The translations under genes were made by a program, and so were the position numbers. The notes beneath the pieces are model-generated. The model had not been told where the DNA came from. It saw nothing but the letters and a program-made list of their open reading frames with translations, and ran no database searches. Below, piece by piece: positions 33,790 through 41,982 of a DNA stretch of 64,000 nucleotides. The first letter of the stretch is position 1, and every line of letters begins with the position of its first letter. This stretch comes from CAZLDI01 sp964558415 (GTDB taxonomy: Bacteria > Chloroflexota > Dehalococcoidia > SM23-28-2 > RBG-16-64-32). The stretch is from contig CAZLDI010000005.1 of assembly GCA_964558415.1 (NCBI GenBank), positions 1 through 64,000 of the forward strand. Direction: 5' to 3'.

Positions 33790-35343
33790 TTAGGGCTTTC
33801 GATGCTGGGAGAGCAGAGCCATTAGGCCAGAGCTTTTACCGTCACCGAGGACTAGTTCCCGAACGGCCATCATTCCAGCACGTGTGAAAGGGCGATGCGA
33901 GCGAGGATCCCCATGTGCCGCCTTGTTGCGCTCGTCTGTTACTCTGTCGATCATTCGGCTCAGTTCGTCTACGGGCGCGTTCTTGCTCAAGAAGGTGATC
34001 CGAACCCGCTGCCGGTCGCGAAACATCCCGCGGAAGTTGCTCAGATTGTACTCCGCCGATCCGCTGATTTCTCGCAGAAAGGCCTCGACAGCCCTGGCGT
34101 ATTCTATTACGATCGGCCCGTATTCGTGTCCGTCGGCCCCTTCTAGGAGACTCTTCAGCCATTCACCCTCGATTAGGAATTGCTGGACGCTGGCTGGCCA
34201 AGAGCCCCAGGTTGGACCCATTCCGGATGAGCACTGTTCCTCGACTTGCGCCCGTGTCATCAGTGACAGCGGGCCGAGGTGCCTCACGACGGCATCAGCC
34301 ACCCGACTGGCAAACATATCCGGATCGGAAACGACGACCGCTCGCCTTGTCTCTTCGATTGCTTCCTGAATGGCGGCTTCGACCGACCGACCCGCAATGA
34401 AGCCTGCCGTTGAGGCAAAGCGCTCCTTCAGCTGCCCTTCCCAATCTTGTTCAGAGAACCGATCGTGCCTGGAGCTAAGCAACGTCTCAAGCCAGATGTA
34501 AAACACCCTGCACGTCAGCTCCACGGCAGCGAATCGCTCCTGCTCCATCAAAGTTACCCGGAGCCCGTCAAGGACCAGCAACTGACGCCAGGCGTCCGTC
34601 CAGTCAATGTGAGCGCCATGGCGTCGCTGAGGTCCTGGATCATGGTTGGGCACCCACTGAAGGTAATACCCGTAGGCCCTCGCGTAAGAATCAACGCCCA
34701 GCTGGAGTAGCCCTTCGCGAACAGCGACTGGACTTGGCAGGGGGATCTTACGGTCCTCGTGGACTGACCTCGCCGTGGGGGTGATTCCTTCCGTCCACGT
34801 GCGATCGTCTTGGGAGAGGGAAAGGAATTCGTTTTCGAAGTCGGCCTCGCATAGAGGCAAACTGTGAACCGCGGCTCTCTGGAGAAGTAGATAACCGAGC
34901 TCGCAGTGAACTTCTGGCCGTGGTACGTCCTCGACAGCCCACTCGTACATCGATAGGGCTGCTTCCGGCTGGTCGGGCGCCAGCTCGTCGCCATGTCTCA
35001 GTAGAGCACCGATCCATCGGCCGCCGCTGCTGCGCACAAGATCAAGGAGATCGGGCATTTGCGGCGAGGCGGCCGCGTTGGCGATCACGTGGTCAGCAGC
35101 CGCTACCAGATAAAATGAGCTAAGGAGGTTGTCATTCCGCCCGAGCGGCCTAAGCTCTTCGTCGAGCCTAACGACGTGATCGGGGGCGTACCGAGCAAGT
35201 ATTCTCTTGACTTCGTCGAGGTGTATGCCGGAGTCCGGGCGAGATTGGTGCGCCGTCCAATGATCGGGATTGGCGCCAAGCTTCCTCAAGGCGCGGGAAA
35301 GCTCCTGAGGGTCACTCTCCAGCGGCAAATCGGCGAGCGTCAC
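33790..35343 (-). CDS. HEPN-like protein of unknown function
   Basis: A 517-residue protein that I do not recognise overall. The N-terminal ~330 residues are alpha-helical with no membrane segment. The C-terminal ~130 residues resemble an HEPN-type helical bundle: an IVIEYARAVEAFLREI helix, then DERNKAAHGDP with RNKAAH, which matches the R-x4-6-H motif of HEPN ribonucleases. The GTG start overlaps the stop of a truncated DUF2652-like remnant (GTGA), with GGAGG upstream. The base composition looks lower in GC than the surroundings. An RNA-targeting or stress/defence role is inferred from the motif only. Confidence 0.7.
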   Translation of the reverse strand: MTLADLPLESDPQELSRALRKLGANPDHWTAHQSRPDSGIHLDEVKRILARYAPDHVVRLDEELRPLGRNDNLLSSFYLVAAADHVIANAAASPQMPDLLDLVRSSGGRWIGALLRHGDELAPDQPEAALSMYEWAVEDVPRPEVHCELGYLLLQRAAVHSLPLCEADFENEFLSLSQDDRTWTEGITPTARSVHEDRKIPLPSPVAVREGLLQLGVDSYARAYGYYLQWVPNHDPGPQRRHGAHIDWTDAWRQLLVLDGLRVTLMEQERFAAVELTCRVFYIWLETLLSSRHDRFSEQDWEGQLKERFASTAGFIAGRSVEAAIQEAIEETRRAVVVSDPDMFASRVADAVVRHLGPLSLMTRAQVEEQCSSGMGPTWGSWPASVQQFLIEGEWLKSLLEGADGHEYGPIVIEYARAVEAFLREISGSAEYNLSNFRGMFRDRQRVRITFLSKNAPVDELSRMIDRVTDERNKAAHGDPRSHRPFTRAGMMAVRELVLGDGKSSGLMALLSQHRKP

Positions 35344-35485
35344 GGCGACGCCTCCGCACCCGCGCGCGCCTTCTCCTCGCAGAACGCCTTGACGCCCTGC
35401 ATACCCTTGCGCACGCTGCTCGTCATGACCCCATCATGACCGGCAGCGCGATGTGTGACGCGACGGGCATACCGGGTCGGTACGT
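35340..35485 (-). pseudogene. 3' remnant of a second DUF2652-SRPBCC gene
   Basis: Translating the minus strand gives YRPGMPVASHIALPVM and, after a one-frame jump, MTSSVRKGMQGVKAFCEEKARAGAEASP with a stop. These match the C-terminus of the neighbouring intact protein (FRPAIPVVSHIIAPVM...RGIREDLADLKAFCEEKTRAGAEG). The rest of the gene is gone. The stop TGA overlaps the GTG of the HEPN-like gene, which shows where the ancestral gene ended. Confidence 0.75.
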
Positions 35486-35540
35486 CCCCCTAGGCGAAGG
35501 CTTCTCCTGAACACCCGGTTCGGGCGTGGCTGGTGCCTCC

Positions 35541-36053
35541 TCAGCGCGCATCGTCGCTGTCGTTATCCCGCAGCCGCACTTTGATTCCCCTCTCCCGCAG
35601 CCAAAATTGCGCGTTCGAGTGGAGTACCGCTCGCATGTACGACACGACTCTTCTGATCGCGTCCGGGTCTCGATGGCTAGGACGCGTTCGCGGGAATGCC
35701 CGGTCCAAGAGGTGATTCCCATGCGAACTGATCACGTAGTCGACCAATTCATAGGCGCTCCGGTCGACGTGCGGAACGTCGCGCCGGACTGATCTCCGCT
35801 GCTCCGAATCCCGCTCGTAGCCCGCCATCCAAGGTGGCATCTTGACGGCGCTGCCTAGGACAGCCTTACTCAGGCCGTTGATGGCGTCCGGGTCGCCGGC
35901 CTCGACCGCCTCCCGGAATCGATCCACCCTTCGTTGTGCGACGGGCTTCGTGCCGTCGGCCCGGGCATGGTGATTCGTCCAGAGAGCTTCGCAATTTAAG
36001 GCGAGCCTCACGAAGTCGCTCGTCTCCGAATCATCTGCCGGTGACATTCCCAT
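35541..36053 (-). CDS. hypothetical protein, no recognised family
   Basis: A 170-residue soluble protein from the ATG at 36053; TTG 36068 is possible but falls within a PIG-L remnant. It is highly charged, with Arg-rich and Asp/Glu-rich patches. It has a conserved-looking helix pair (SAYELVDYVISSHGNHLLDR, then DAIRRVVSYMRAVLHSNAQFW), which is compatible with an effector or its partner but does not identify one. No catalytic motif or membrane segment. It lies between DUF2652 and PIG-L gene remnants, so it is probably acquired. Confidence 0.6.
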   Translation of the reverse strand: MGMSPADDSETSDFVRLALNCEALWTNHHARADGTKPVAQRRVDRFREAVEAGDPDAINGLSKAVLGSAVKMPPWMAGYERDSEQRRSVRRDVPHVDRSAYELVDYVISSHGNHLLDRAFPRTRPSHRDPDAIRRVVSYMRAVLHSNAQFWLRERGIKVRLRDNDSDDAR

Positions 36054-36093
36054 GTCCGGGGTTGCCAACGAGGGCGAGGACGCGCTTAGTCAT
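36045..36093 (-). pseudogene. 5' remnant of a second PIG-L deacetylase gene
   Basis: The minus strand starting at ATG 36093 encodes MTKRVLALVGNPG, corresponding to MPTKRVLVLVAHADD of the intact PIG-L gene at 33789. The two share an exact 16-base match (+ strand CGAGGACGCGCTTAGT at 36075-36090 and 33768-33783), part of a longer near-match. The ATG overlaps the DUF2652 stop (ATGA), as in an intact operon. The reading frame ends 21 codons in (near 36031). Confidence 0.75.
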
Positions 36094-37190
36094 GGCTCCG
36101 GCCCCTCCGCACCCGCCCGCGTCTTCTCCTCGCAGAAGGCCTTCAGGTCGGCCAAGTCTTCGCGGATACCGCGCGTCATCATCCGGGCCATCACGGGCGC
36201 GATGATGTGCGACACCACCGGAATGGCCGGGCGGAACGCCAAGTAGAACCCGGCGCTGGTGCGGCCATCATCCAGAGCCCGCGCCTCGAATGTCATGTAG
36301 GCATCCTTGAACAGCCGCGAGGCCCAGATCTTCTCGGTCCCACGCCGGCCGGCTTCGTCGATGGCGACGACCACGTGCACGAACTTCGATCCGTCATTAT
36401 GGATGCAGCGGTGGATCGCTCCAATCGCCCCCTGCTTTCCCTCCATCACGTCGTCCTGCTTGACGGACTTCTGCCACTGCCGCCGGTAGTCAACCTCCGC
36501 AACCGCCTCCCAGACCATCTCCGGCGGCGCGTCGATCTCCCGGGTGACCGCGACCTGCGCGCCGTCCGCTGTCACGAACACCTGGCGCGACTCCTCGTGC
36601 TCGGCCCGCACGGGCGAGAGGTCCAGGCAGATATGTTCGACCGCGCCGACATCGTCGTACTGCTCGCGGCCGGGCAGCGCTGGAAGCCCGGTCGGAAGGT
36701 CGCCTGGCGCATAGGCCCGCGTGATGAGCGCGTATTCCGGAAGCGACACGCTGTTCTTGAGCAGCCGGTGGGCGACGACAACGTCCGGGCCGATCAGCTC
36801 TTCCCGGTTGCCGATGCGCTGGGTGTCGTACTCGCCGGCGTGGACGATGAACTTCAGCGTCAGCGCCCCTGTGCGCGTGCAGGCGCCGCATGGGCACGAC
36901 GCCCGCTCGGCGATGTCGATCGTGCGGTCGCAGAACACCTCGAACATCGTCCGGATGTGCTCCAGCAGCTCGTCCGGAGGCTCGCGGCCGGGGCGGTAGA
37001 AGAAGATGCAATCGCCTTCAATGTTCGCGACCTTCCAGCGTTCGCGGTTGCATTTCAACAATGAGTTGAACAGGTGCGAGGTGATCTCCTTGGCGTGCTC
37101 GATGCCGACGCCGGTCAGGAACTGGGTGTAGCCGCCGATGTCTGCGAGGACGAAGGTGCCTTCAGAGGCCAATTGGTGCCTCAGTTTCAT
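36090..37190 (-). CDS. DUF2652 nucleotide-cyclase-like protein with SRPBCC domain
   Basis: A 366-residue protein. Residues about 8-175 match DUF2652, a cyclase-homology domain (FVLADIGGYTQFLTG; the second metal position in VANIEGDCIFFYRPG). Residues about 205-345 match the SRPBCC/START-like lipid- or ligand-binding fold (VTREIDAPPEMVWEAVAEVDYRRQW). Such fusions are common in actinobacteria and Chloroflexi and their function is unknown. Start codon ATG at 37190. A second, truncated copy lies at 35.34-35.49 kb. Confidence 0.85.
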   Translation of the reverse strand: MKLRHQLASEGTFVLADIGGYTQFLTGVGIEHAKEITSHLFNSLLKCNRERWKVANIEGDCIFFYRPGREPPDELLEHIRTMFEVFCDRTIDIAERASCPCGACTRTGALTLKFIVHAGEYDTQRIGNREELIGPDVVVAHRLLKNSVSLPEYALITRAYAPGDLPTGLPALPGREQYDDVGAVEHICLDLSPVRAEHEESRQVFVTADGAQVAVTREIDAPPEMVWEAVAEVDYRRQWQKSVKQDDVMEGKQGAIGAIHRCIHNDGSKFVHVVVAIDEAGRRGTEKIWASRLFKDAYMTFEARALDDGRTSAGFYLAFRPAIPVVSHIIAPVMARMMTRGIREDLADLKAFCEEKTRAGAEGPEP

Positions 37191-37193
37191 GTC

Positions 37194-38527
37194 TCATGAA
37201 CTCGCTTCTCTCAGTGCTGCTATCGAAGCTTCCACGATTATAGCCTCTGCCTCCGGCGCGCAGAACGTAACGCCGCTCTCGTAGCCGCCCTGCTCGAATG
37301 CCTCGGGCGGGACTACGTAGCCGATGTAGTCGTTCGCATAGCAGGCCACGAACAGGTCTTCGATGCCACAACGCTCGCGGATCACCTGCGCGGTCTCCAC
37401 AAAGAACTCGCCGGGGAGCGCGAGGACCGCCAGCCCTTCGCCCAGAGACAGCGCCTGCACCTCTGTGCGCTGGAGGCTCGTTCGAGGCTGGCGGCGCGCC
37501 CAGGTCGCCGCCCAGCGCTCGTTTTGCGCGCGTGTGAGCCGCGCCATGGCCTCCCGGCGTGCGTCGCTGTCCTCCACTAGCCTTGCGACGGTTGCCCCGA
37601 GCTCTTGTGTGCGCTCCGCGTAAGCCTCGTCGGCATCGAAAGCGCGCAAAGGCACGTCGATCCCGCGGCACACCGCGTTCAGACGCGACTCCACGATGCG
37701 TCCGGGGACGGCCTTCTCCGGGAACTCGTCCCAGCGGATGTTGTGCGCGCGCTGGCCAGGACCCAGCGTCCGCAGTTCACCGACGACGCGCAGCGCCTGT
37801 CCGCCGATAATCTGCCCTACGCGCTGGACGCTTTCGAAGTCCTGGCGGATCCAGACCGGACTGACGTTCCCGCAGGCGCCCTGGATGTAGAGCGCCGGGA
37901 CGCCGGTCTGCTCTTGCAGTAAGTGGCAGGCGGCGCCGGGAAACTCCGCGGACAGCATCAGGTTGGCGCCGGTCATCACCGTGGCGTGGCAGGCGAAGTT
38001 GAGGAGCGTGGCGATCGGGCCGTCCTCACCGTCGACGAGCAGTACCCTCAGCAGCGGGTCGATCGGCCAGTCCGGGTGACGCCGGTTCATGCTGATGGTA
38101 TCGAGGGCGGCTTCACCGAGCTTCAAGGTTGCCGGCCGCCGCGCCGCAAGTGCCTGGGTAAGCGCGGACATGATCTGATCGACCAGCGCCCGTGCCAGCG
38201 GTTCGTCGAGCCGCGAGAACAGGCCGGCGCGGAGCCCGGCCGGCCCGGCGTGGTTGTGTGTGGCGCAGAGCAGCACGCCCTCCGGCGCTATCGAGAAGCG
38301 CTCGGTGGCCTGACGGCGGACCTCCGCCGCGACCCAGGGGTGTATCCGAGCAAGTCGCAGACGACGATCGCGCAGACTGTGTCACCGTCTTCCAGTACGA
38401 CGGCGCGTGCGAACAGCGGGTCGTGGACTCCCTGAGAGCCCTGCATGCGCCCGCCGTAGCCGTCCATGAGCCCACCCGGCTCCGGCGTGATGTCTGCCGT
38501 CGCCGCGCCGGCGAGAAGGGCTGTCAC
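37194..38527 (-). pseudogene. frameshifted neutral/alkaline ceramidase-like hydrolase
   Basis: The two reading frames form one gene of the neutral/alkaline non-lysosomal ceramidase family. The first frame gives MTALLAGAATADITPEPGG and CAIVVCDLLGYTP. The second resumes at WVAAEVRRQATERF and continues with LLCATHNHAGPAGL (metal His), LLNFACHATVMTG and YIQGACGNVSP. They are out of phase by one base at about 38,336-38,340 (a run of four G on the + strand), where one extra base restores about 443 residues. The GTG start overlaps the threonine dehydratase stop (GTGA). Either a sequencing deletion in the homopolymer or a real mutation. Confidence 0.75.
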
Positions 38528-39924
38528 GGGACGCGGCGAGCCAGCACAGCGCGCAGGCGGTCCAGCGTCATGTTTCCGCCGCTGATGACCAGCGCCACCT
38601 TCTTGCCGGCGATCCGGTCTCGCAGCCTCACGGCTGCCGCAACGGTGGTCGCCGCCGACTCTTCCGCCACGACGTGCGCGGTGCGCAGCACCAGCGCCAC
38701 GGCGTCCTGGATCTCGCGTTCGCTTACGAGAAGCATGTCGTCCAGGTGGTCGATCAATGTCTTGACTGCGAGGTAGTAAGCGTAGCCGGTGGCGACTCCC
38801 TCGGCCGCCGTCTCTATCGGCGCCTGCTGGAGGGTCCGCTCCTTCCAGGAGCGATAGACCGCCGGGGCTGCCTCCGCCTGCACGCCGATGACTTGCACGC
38901 CCGGACGCAGTGTCTTCGCCACGAGGCAGTGACCGATCAGCCCGCTGCCGCCGCCGACGGGCGAAATGATCACTTCCACGTCCGGCAAGTCCTCGACGAT
39001 CTCCAGCGAGAGTGTGGAGACCCCGGCGACGAGTTCGGGCGCGTTGATGTGGTGGATGTAGCGCATCCCTTCGCGCTGCGCGTGCCCCTCCGCCCAGACA
39101 CGGGCCTCCTCGAAATTCGCTCCGTGAAACTGCACGTCCGCGCCCAGCGCCCGCATCGACTCCACCTTCATCGGGTTAGCCTCTTCCGGCATCGCGATCA
39201 CGCAGCGGACGCCGAACAGGTGAGCGCCGTAGGCCAACGACTGTCCGTGGTTCCCCGTCGACGCCCCGATGATGCCACGCGCCCGCTCATCTTCACCAAG
39301 GGTTGCCCCCAGATAAACGCCGCCGCGGACCTTGAAGGCGCCGATCGGCTGGAGATTTTCGAGCTTCAAGTACGCCTCGCAGCCCAGCTCGCGGGACAAA
39401 GCGGGGCTGTGAATAAGGGGCGTGCGTGGTAGGTATCCCTCGATGACGTGCTTGGCCCGGTAAGTGTCAGCGAGCGTCGGCAGCTGCTCGATGCGCCGGT
39501 CGTAGATCATGCCCACGGTTCCCGGCCGCAGGCCGTCGCACACGCGCGCGATCTTAGCCTCTAACTCCGCAGGCAGGATCGTTGTACGCAGGAAACCGAG
39601 CCGCTCGAAGTACTGCGGGATGTCGGTTGTAATGTATACCTCGTCCTGCGGAAAGCTGTTGACCAGCTCCCGCACGATACGCGCGCCGAGACCCTGGTCT
39701 CGCGCTTGCTCCACCGCGGCGACTGAGCCCAGCTCGTACGTGTCGCGGTACGGCTTGATGCGGCCAAAGGCGACTATGGCGTCGCCGCGCCGGAGCGTCA
39801 CGAACTGCTCCGCGCTCAGGTCCTCCGGGTCAAGCCGCAGCCGTTCGATCGTCTCCCGGATGAACGGCAGGTCGTCCGGGCGGGCGGGAATGAACGCCAG
39901 CGCTTCCGCACTCTCGATGCTCAT
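38524..39924 (-). CDS. GNAT-threonine dehydratase-like fusion protein
   Basis: A 466-residue two-domain enzyme. Residues about 9-145 form a GNAT acetyltransferase domain (FIPARPDDLPFIRETI, ARDQGLGARIVREL as the acetyl-CoA loop). Residues 150-465 form a fold-type II PLP enzyme of the threonine/serine dehydratase group, with the Schiff-base Lys in IGAFKVRGG, ASTGNHGQSLA, and the phosphate-binding SPVGGGSGLIG. The PLP domain resembles catabolic threonine dehydratases and dehydratase-like ectoine- or amino-acid enzymes. The ceramidase-like gene overlaps it by 4 bases. Confidence 0.88.
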   Translation of the reverse strand: MSIESAEALAFIPARPDDLPFIRETIERLRLDPEDLSAEQFVTLRRGDAIVAFGRIKPYRDTYELGSVAAVEQARDQGLGARIVRELVNSFPQDEVYITTDIPQYFERLGFLRTTILPAELEAKIARVCDGLRPGTVGMIYDRRIEQLPTLADTYRAKHVIEGYLPRTPLIHSPALSRELGCEAYLKLENLQPIGAFKVRGGVYLGATLGEDERARGIIGASTGNHGQSLAYGAHLFGVRCVIAMPEEANPMKVESMRALGADVQFHGANFEEARVWAEGHAQREGMRYIHHINAPELVAGVSTLSLEIVEDLPDVEVIISPVGGGSGLIGHCLVAKTLRPGVQVIGVQAEAAPAVYRSWKERTLQQAPIETAAEGVATGYAYYLAVKTLIDHLDDMLLVSEREIQDAVALVLRTAHVVAEESAATTVAAAVRLRDRIAGKKVALVISGGNMTLDRLRAVLARRVP

Positions 39925-39957
39925 GGCAACATTCTATCGTAGGGCTCCTCGGGGCTC

Positions 39958-39985
39958 TTGCGTTATCGCGGAGAGCGCCTACAAT
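39958..39985 (+). promoter_or_regulatory. promoter of the GYD-domain gene
   Basis: TTGCGT (39958-39963) and TACAAT (39980-39985) are 16 bases apart; the gene start is 35 bases downstream with AAGGAGG in between. Confidence 0.6.
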
Positions 39986-40019
39986 GGGGCGCAGTACCGT
40001 CAGACAGAAGGAGGTCGCG

Positions 40020-40310
40020 ATGCCCCGCTATGTTGTCCTCTACCGTTTCACAGACGAGGGCTTGAAGAACATCAAGGACACCGTGAAGCGAGCCAAGGAG
40101 GTGCGCCAGGCCAATGAGGCACGCGGCTTCAAGGTCGTGGGTACCTACTGGACGCAGGGTCAGTACGACATCGTCTCGATCGTTGAGGCCCCCGACGAGG
40201 AGTCCATGAACGCGGGACTATTCAATATCGCCTCGAACGCGAGAGTCCACAGCGAGACGCTGCGGGCGTTCGACGAGACGGAGATGCAACGCGCCCTCGA
40301 TAAGTCCTAG
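40020..40310 (+). CDS. GYD-domain protein
   Basis: A 96-residue small protein of the GYD family (ferredoxin-like fold; the family is named for a conserved Gly-Tyr/x-Asp). The start is YVVLYRFTDEGLKNIKDT, and GQYDIVSIVEAPDEESM carries the G-x-Y-D signature. Function is unknown in most bacteria. AAGGAGG sits 4-5 bases before the ATG. Its stop overlaps the stop of the convergent Gfo/Idh gene at the palindrome CTAG. Confidence 0.88.
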   Translation: MPRYVVLYRFTDEGLKNIKDTVKRAKEVRQANEARGFKVVGTYWTQGQYDIVSIVEAPDEESMNAGLFNIASNARVHSETLRAFDETEMQRALDKS

Positions 40311-41404
40311 GATTTTCTGAGCCAGAGGTCCACCGGCCGCAGCGCTTCCGTCTTGAACGGGAGAGCGACGCGCTTACCGGTGCTCGCTGATTCGTACGCC
40401 GCGCAGATGATCTCCAGCACAGCGCGCCCGTCTTCGCCAGTGAGCAACGGTTCCTTCGCCTGGTCGATGCACTCGACGAAGTGCGCGAGCTCCTGCGGGA
40501 AGCCGTAATTCCAGCCCTCCTCGAAGCTGGTCGACGTCCAGCCCTTCGTCCGCGGCGCCTTCTCGCCGGCGTAACTGTAGCCGGGGCCGCTGTAAGTGTT
40601 CAGCCCGCTTCCACGCGCGATGTCTGCGACGGTGAGCCCCTTCGAGCCGTAGATCTCCGCCCGGTCGTCCAGGCCGCCCGCCCGCGCCCAGGAGTTCTCC
40701 GCGACACCGATGCCGCCGTTCGGAAAGCGTTGCGTGGGAGCGAACCGCATCGTCACGAGCGAGTGGTCGTCGCCCCTGGTGCGGGCCAGGTGGACGAAGT
40801 TACCGAGCTCCGCCTGAACACTCTCCACCGGCGCGTTTCCGAACACCCAGCGGCAGAAGGCGATGGAGTGGCAGCCCATGTCCATCAGCACTCCACCTCC
40901 GGAGCGCTGGACGTCCCAGAACCAGTCCGAGTGCGGGCCAAAGTGACACTCCAGTTGGCGCACGTAGTAGACCTCGCCGAGTGCGCCCTCGTCCGCCAGC
41001 TGCTTCGCCCGCGCGTACTTCGGCGCGAAGCAGAGGTTCTCTCCATACATCAGCAGCACGCCGGCCGTCCGGCACGCCTCGATCATCCGGTCGCACTCTT
41101 CCAGGTTCAGCGCCAGCGGCTTGTCCACGAAGACATGCTTCCCCGCCTCGGCGGCCGCAAGCGTCACTTCGCAATGCAGGTCATTCGGGCAGGCGACTGT
41201 GATGGCGTCTATGAAGCCACTGGCGAGCATGTCTGTGTAGTCCGTGAAGGCGTGCTGTATCCCGTAGCGCGCGTGGAAGGCCCAGACGTGATCGGAGTTC
41301 GGCGATGCCGCCGCGACCAGCTCGGCCCCGGGGACTTGCCGCAGCGCTTGCGCGTGGGCGTCTGCCACGAAACCGGAGCCAACGATGCCGATGCGGATGG
41401 TCAT
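40307..41404 (-). CDS. Gfo/Idh/MocA family oxidoreductase
   Basis: A 365-residue NAD(P)-dependent sugar oxidoreductase. The N-terminal Rossmann fold begins RIGIVGSGFVADAHAQAL, and HVFVDKPLALNLEECDRM carries the catalytic Lys of the (E/D)KP motif. MDMGCHSIAFCRWVFG has the His of the second catalytic region. It is the last gene of an overlapping minus-strand operon (ATGA with the GNAT gene), which suggests that the oxidised sugar is passed to the DegT aminotransferase encoded upstream. Confidence 0.93.
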   Translation of the reverse strand: MTIRIGIVGSGFVADAHAQALRQVPGAELVAAASPNSDHVWAFHARYGIQHAFTDYTDMLASGFIDAITVACPNDLHCEVTLAAAEAGKHVFVDKPLALNLEECDRMIEACRTAGVLLMYGENLCFAPKYARAKQLADEGALGEVYYVRQLECHFGPHSDWFWDVQRSGGGVLMDMGCHSIAFCRWVFGNAPVESVQAELGNFVHLARTRGDDHSLVTMRFAPTQRFPNGGIGVAENSWARAGGLDDRAEIYGSKGLTVADIARGSGLNTYSGPGYSYAGEKAPRTKGWTSTSFEEGWNYGFPQELAHFVECIDQAKEPLLTGEDGRAVLEIICAAYESASTGKRVALPFKTEALRPVDLWLRKS

Positions 41405-41982
41405 CGCTCGCGCTCGATGTTGTATCGCATGACGACCTGCTTTCCGCCGGGCCGGAGCACCTCCTGGAATCCGAGCCTCTTGTAGGTGGATGCGATGCCG
41501 CTGAAGCCCTCCCAGCCCTTGAGCGTGCCGGTGGGTTCGACAGGATACCCCTCAACGATAGTCGCGCCGCGTTTCGCGGCGTAGTCGATTGCGGCGCGCA
41601 GCAGCGCCGTCATGAGCCCCCGCCGGCGGAATCGCCTGCCGATCACGAAGCAGACGATAGACCACACGGGTTGGTCGTCGACGCGCTTCAGCTTCGGTGA
41701 TCGCTCCAGCCGCGCGAACCGCTCGCGAGGGTCGAGGGACACCCAGCCCGCAGGCACGCCGTTAACGTACGCAAGCAGGCCCGGCGGTTCACCCGAGTCG
41801 ACGATCGCCTTGAACGCGGTCCGGTTGTCCTGATTGCTCTTGTTGCTGAACTCTTTCGCAGGAAGTCGGTAGGACATGCACCAACAGCCGCTGATCGCCC
41901 CCCGTGGCCCAAACAAGGCGGCCAGGTCGTCCCAGCGGTTCGGCGTCACGGGATGTACCTCGATCGTCCGGCCCTCGCTCAT
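41401..41982 (-). CDS. GNAT family N-acetyltransferase
   Basis: A 193-residue acetyltransferase with the core VWSIVCFVIGRRFRRRGLMTALLRAAIDYA (R-R-R-G-L acetyl-CoA loop) and a C-terminal EGFSGIASTYKRLGFQEV. A CWCMSYRL segment near residue 33 is typical of this small-GNAT subgroup found in actinobacteria. It overlaps the genes on both sides by 4 bases. In the operon context it could acetylate an aminated sugar. Confidence 0.88.
   Translation of the reverse strand: MSEGRTIEVHPVTPNRWDDLAALFGPRGAISGCWCMSYRLPAKEFSNKSNQDNRTAFKAIVDSGEPPGLLAYVNGVPAGWVSLDPRERFARLERSPKLKRVDDQPVWSIVCFVIGRRFRRRGLMTALLRAAIDYAAKRGATIVEGYPVEPTGTLKGWEGFSGIASTYKRLGFQEVLRPGGKQVVMRYNIERER

Noticed and set aside
36207..37064. 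285-codon + strand frame opposite the DUF2652 gene
   Set aside because: The minus-strand gene has full domain homology; the + strand frame is rich in Arg/His/Val as antisense shadows are.
38330..38345. Programmed -1 frameshift in the ceramidase-like gene
   Set aside because: A -1 slip would restore the frame, but there is no classic slippery heptamer or downstream pseudoknot evident; a missing base in a homopolymer is simpler.
38674..39432. 252-codon + strand frame opposite the threonine dehydratase fusion
   Set aside because: Antisense shadow; the minus-strand protein has intact catalytic motifs.
40481..41485. 334-codon + strand frame opposite the Gfo/Idh gene
   Set aside because: No recognisable domain; the minus strand is a clear oxidoreductase in an overlapping operon.
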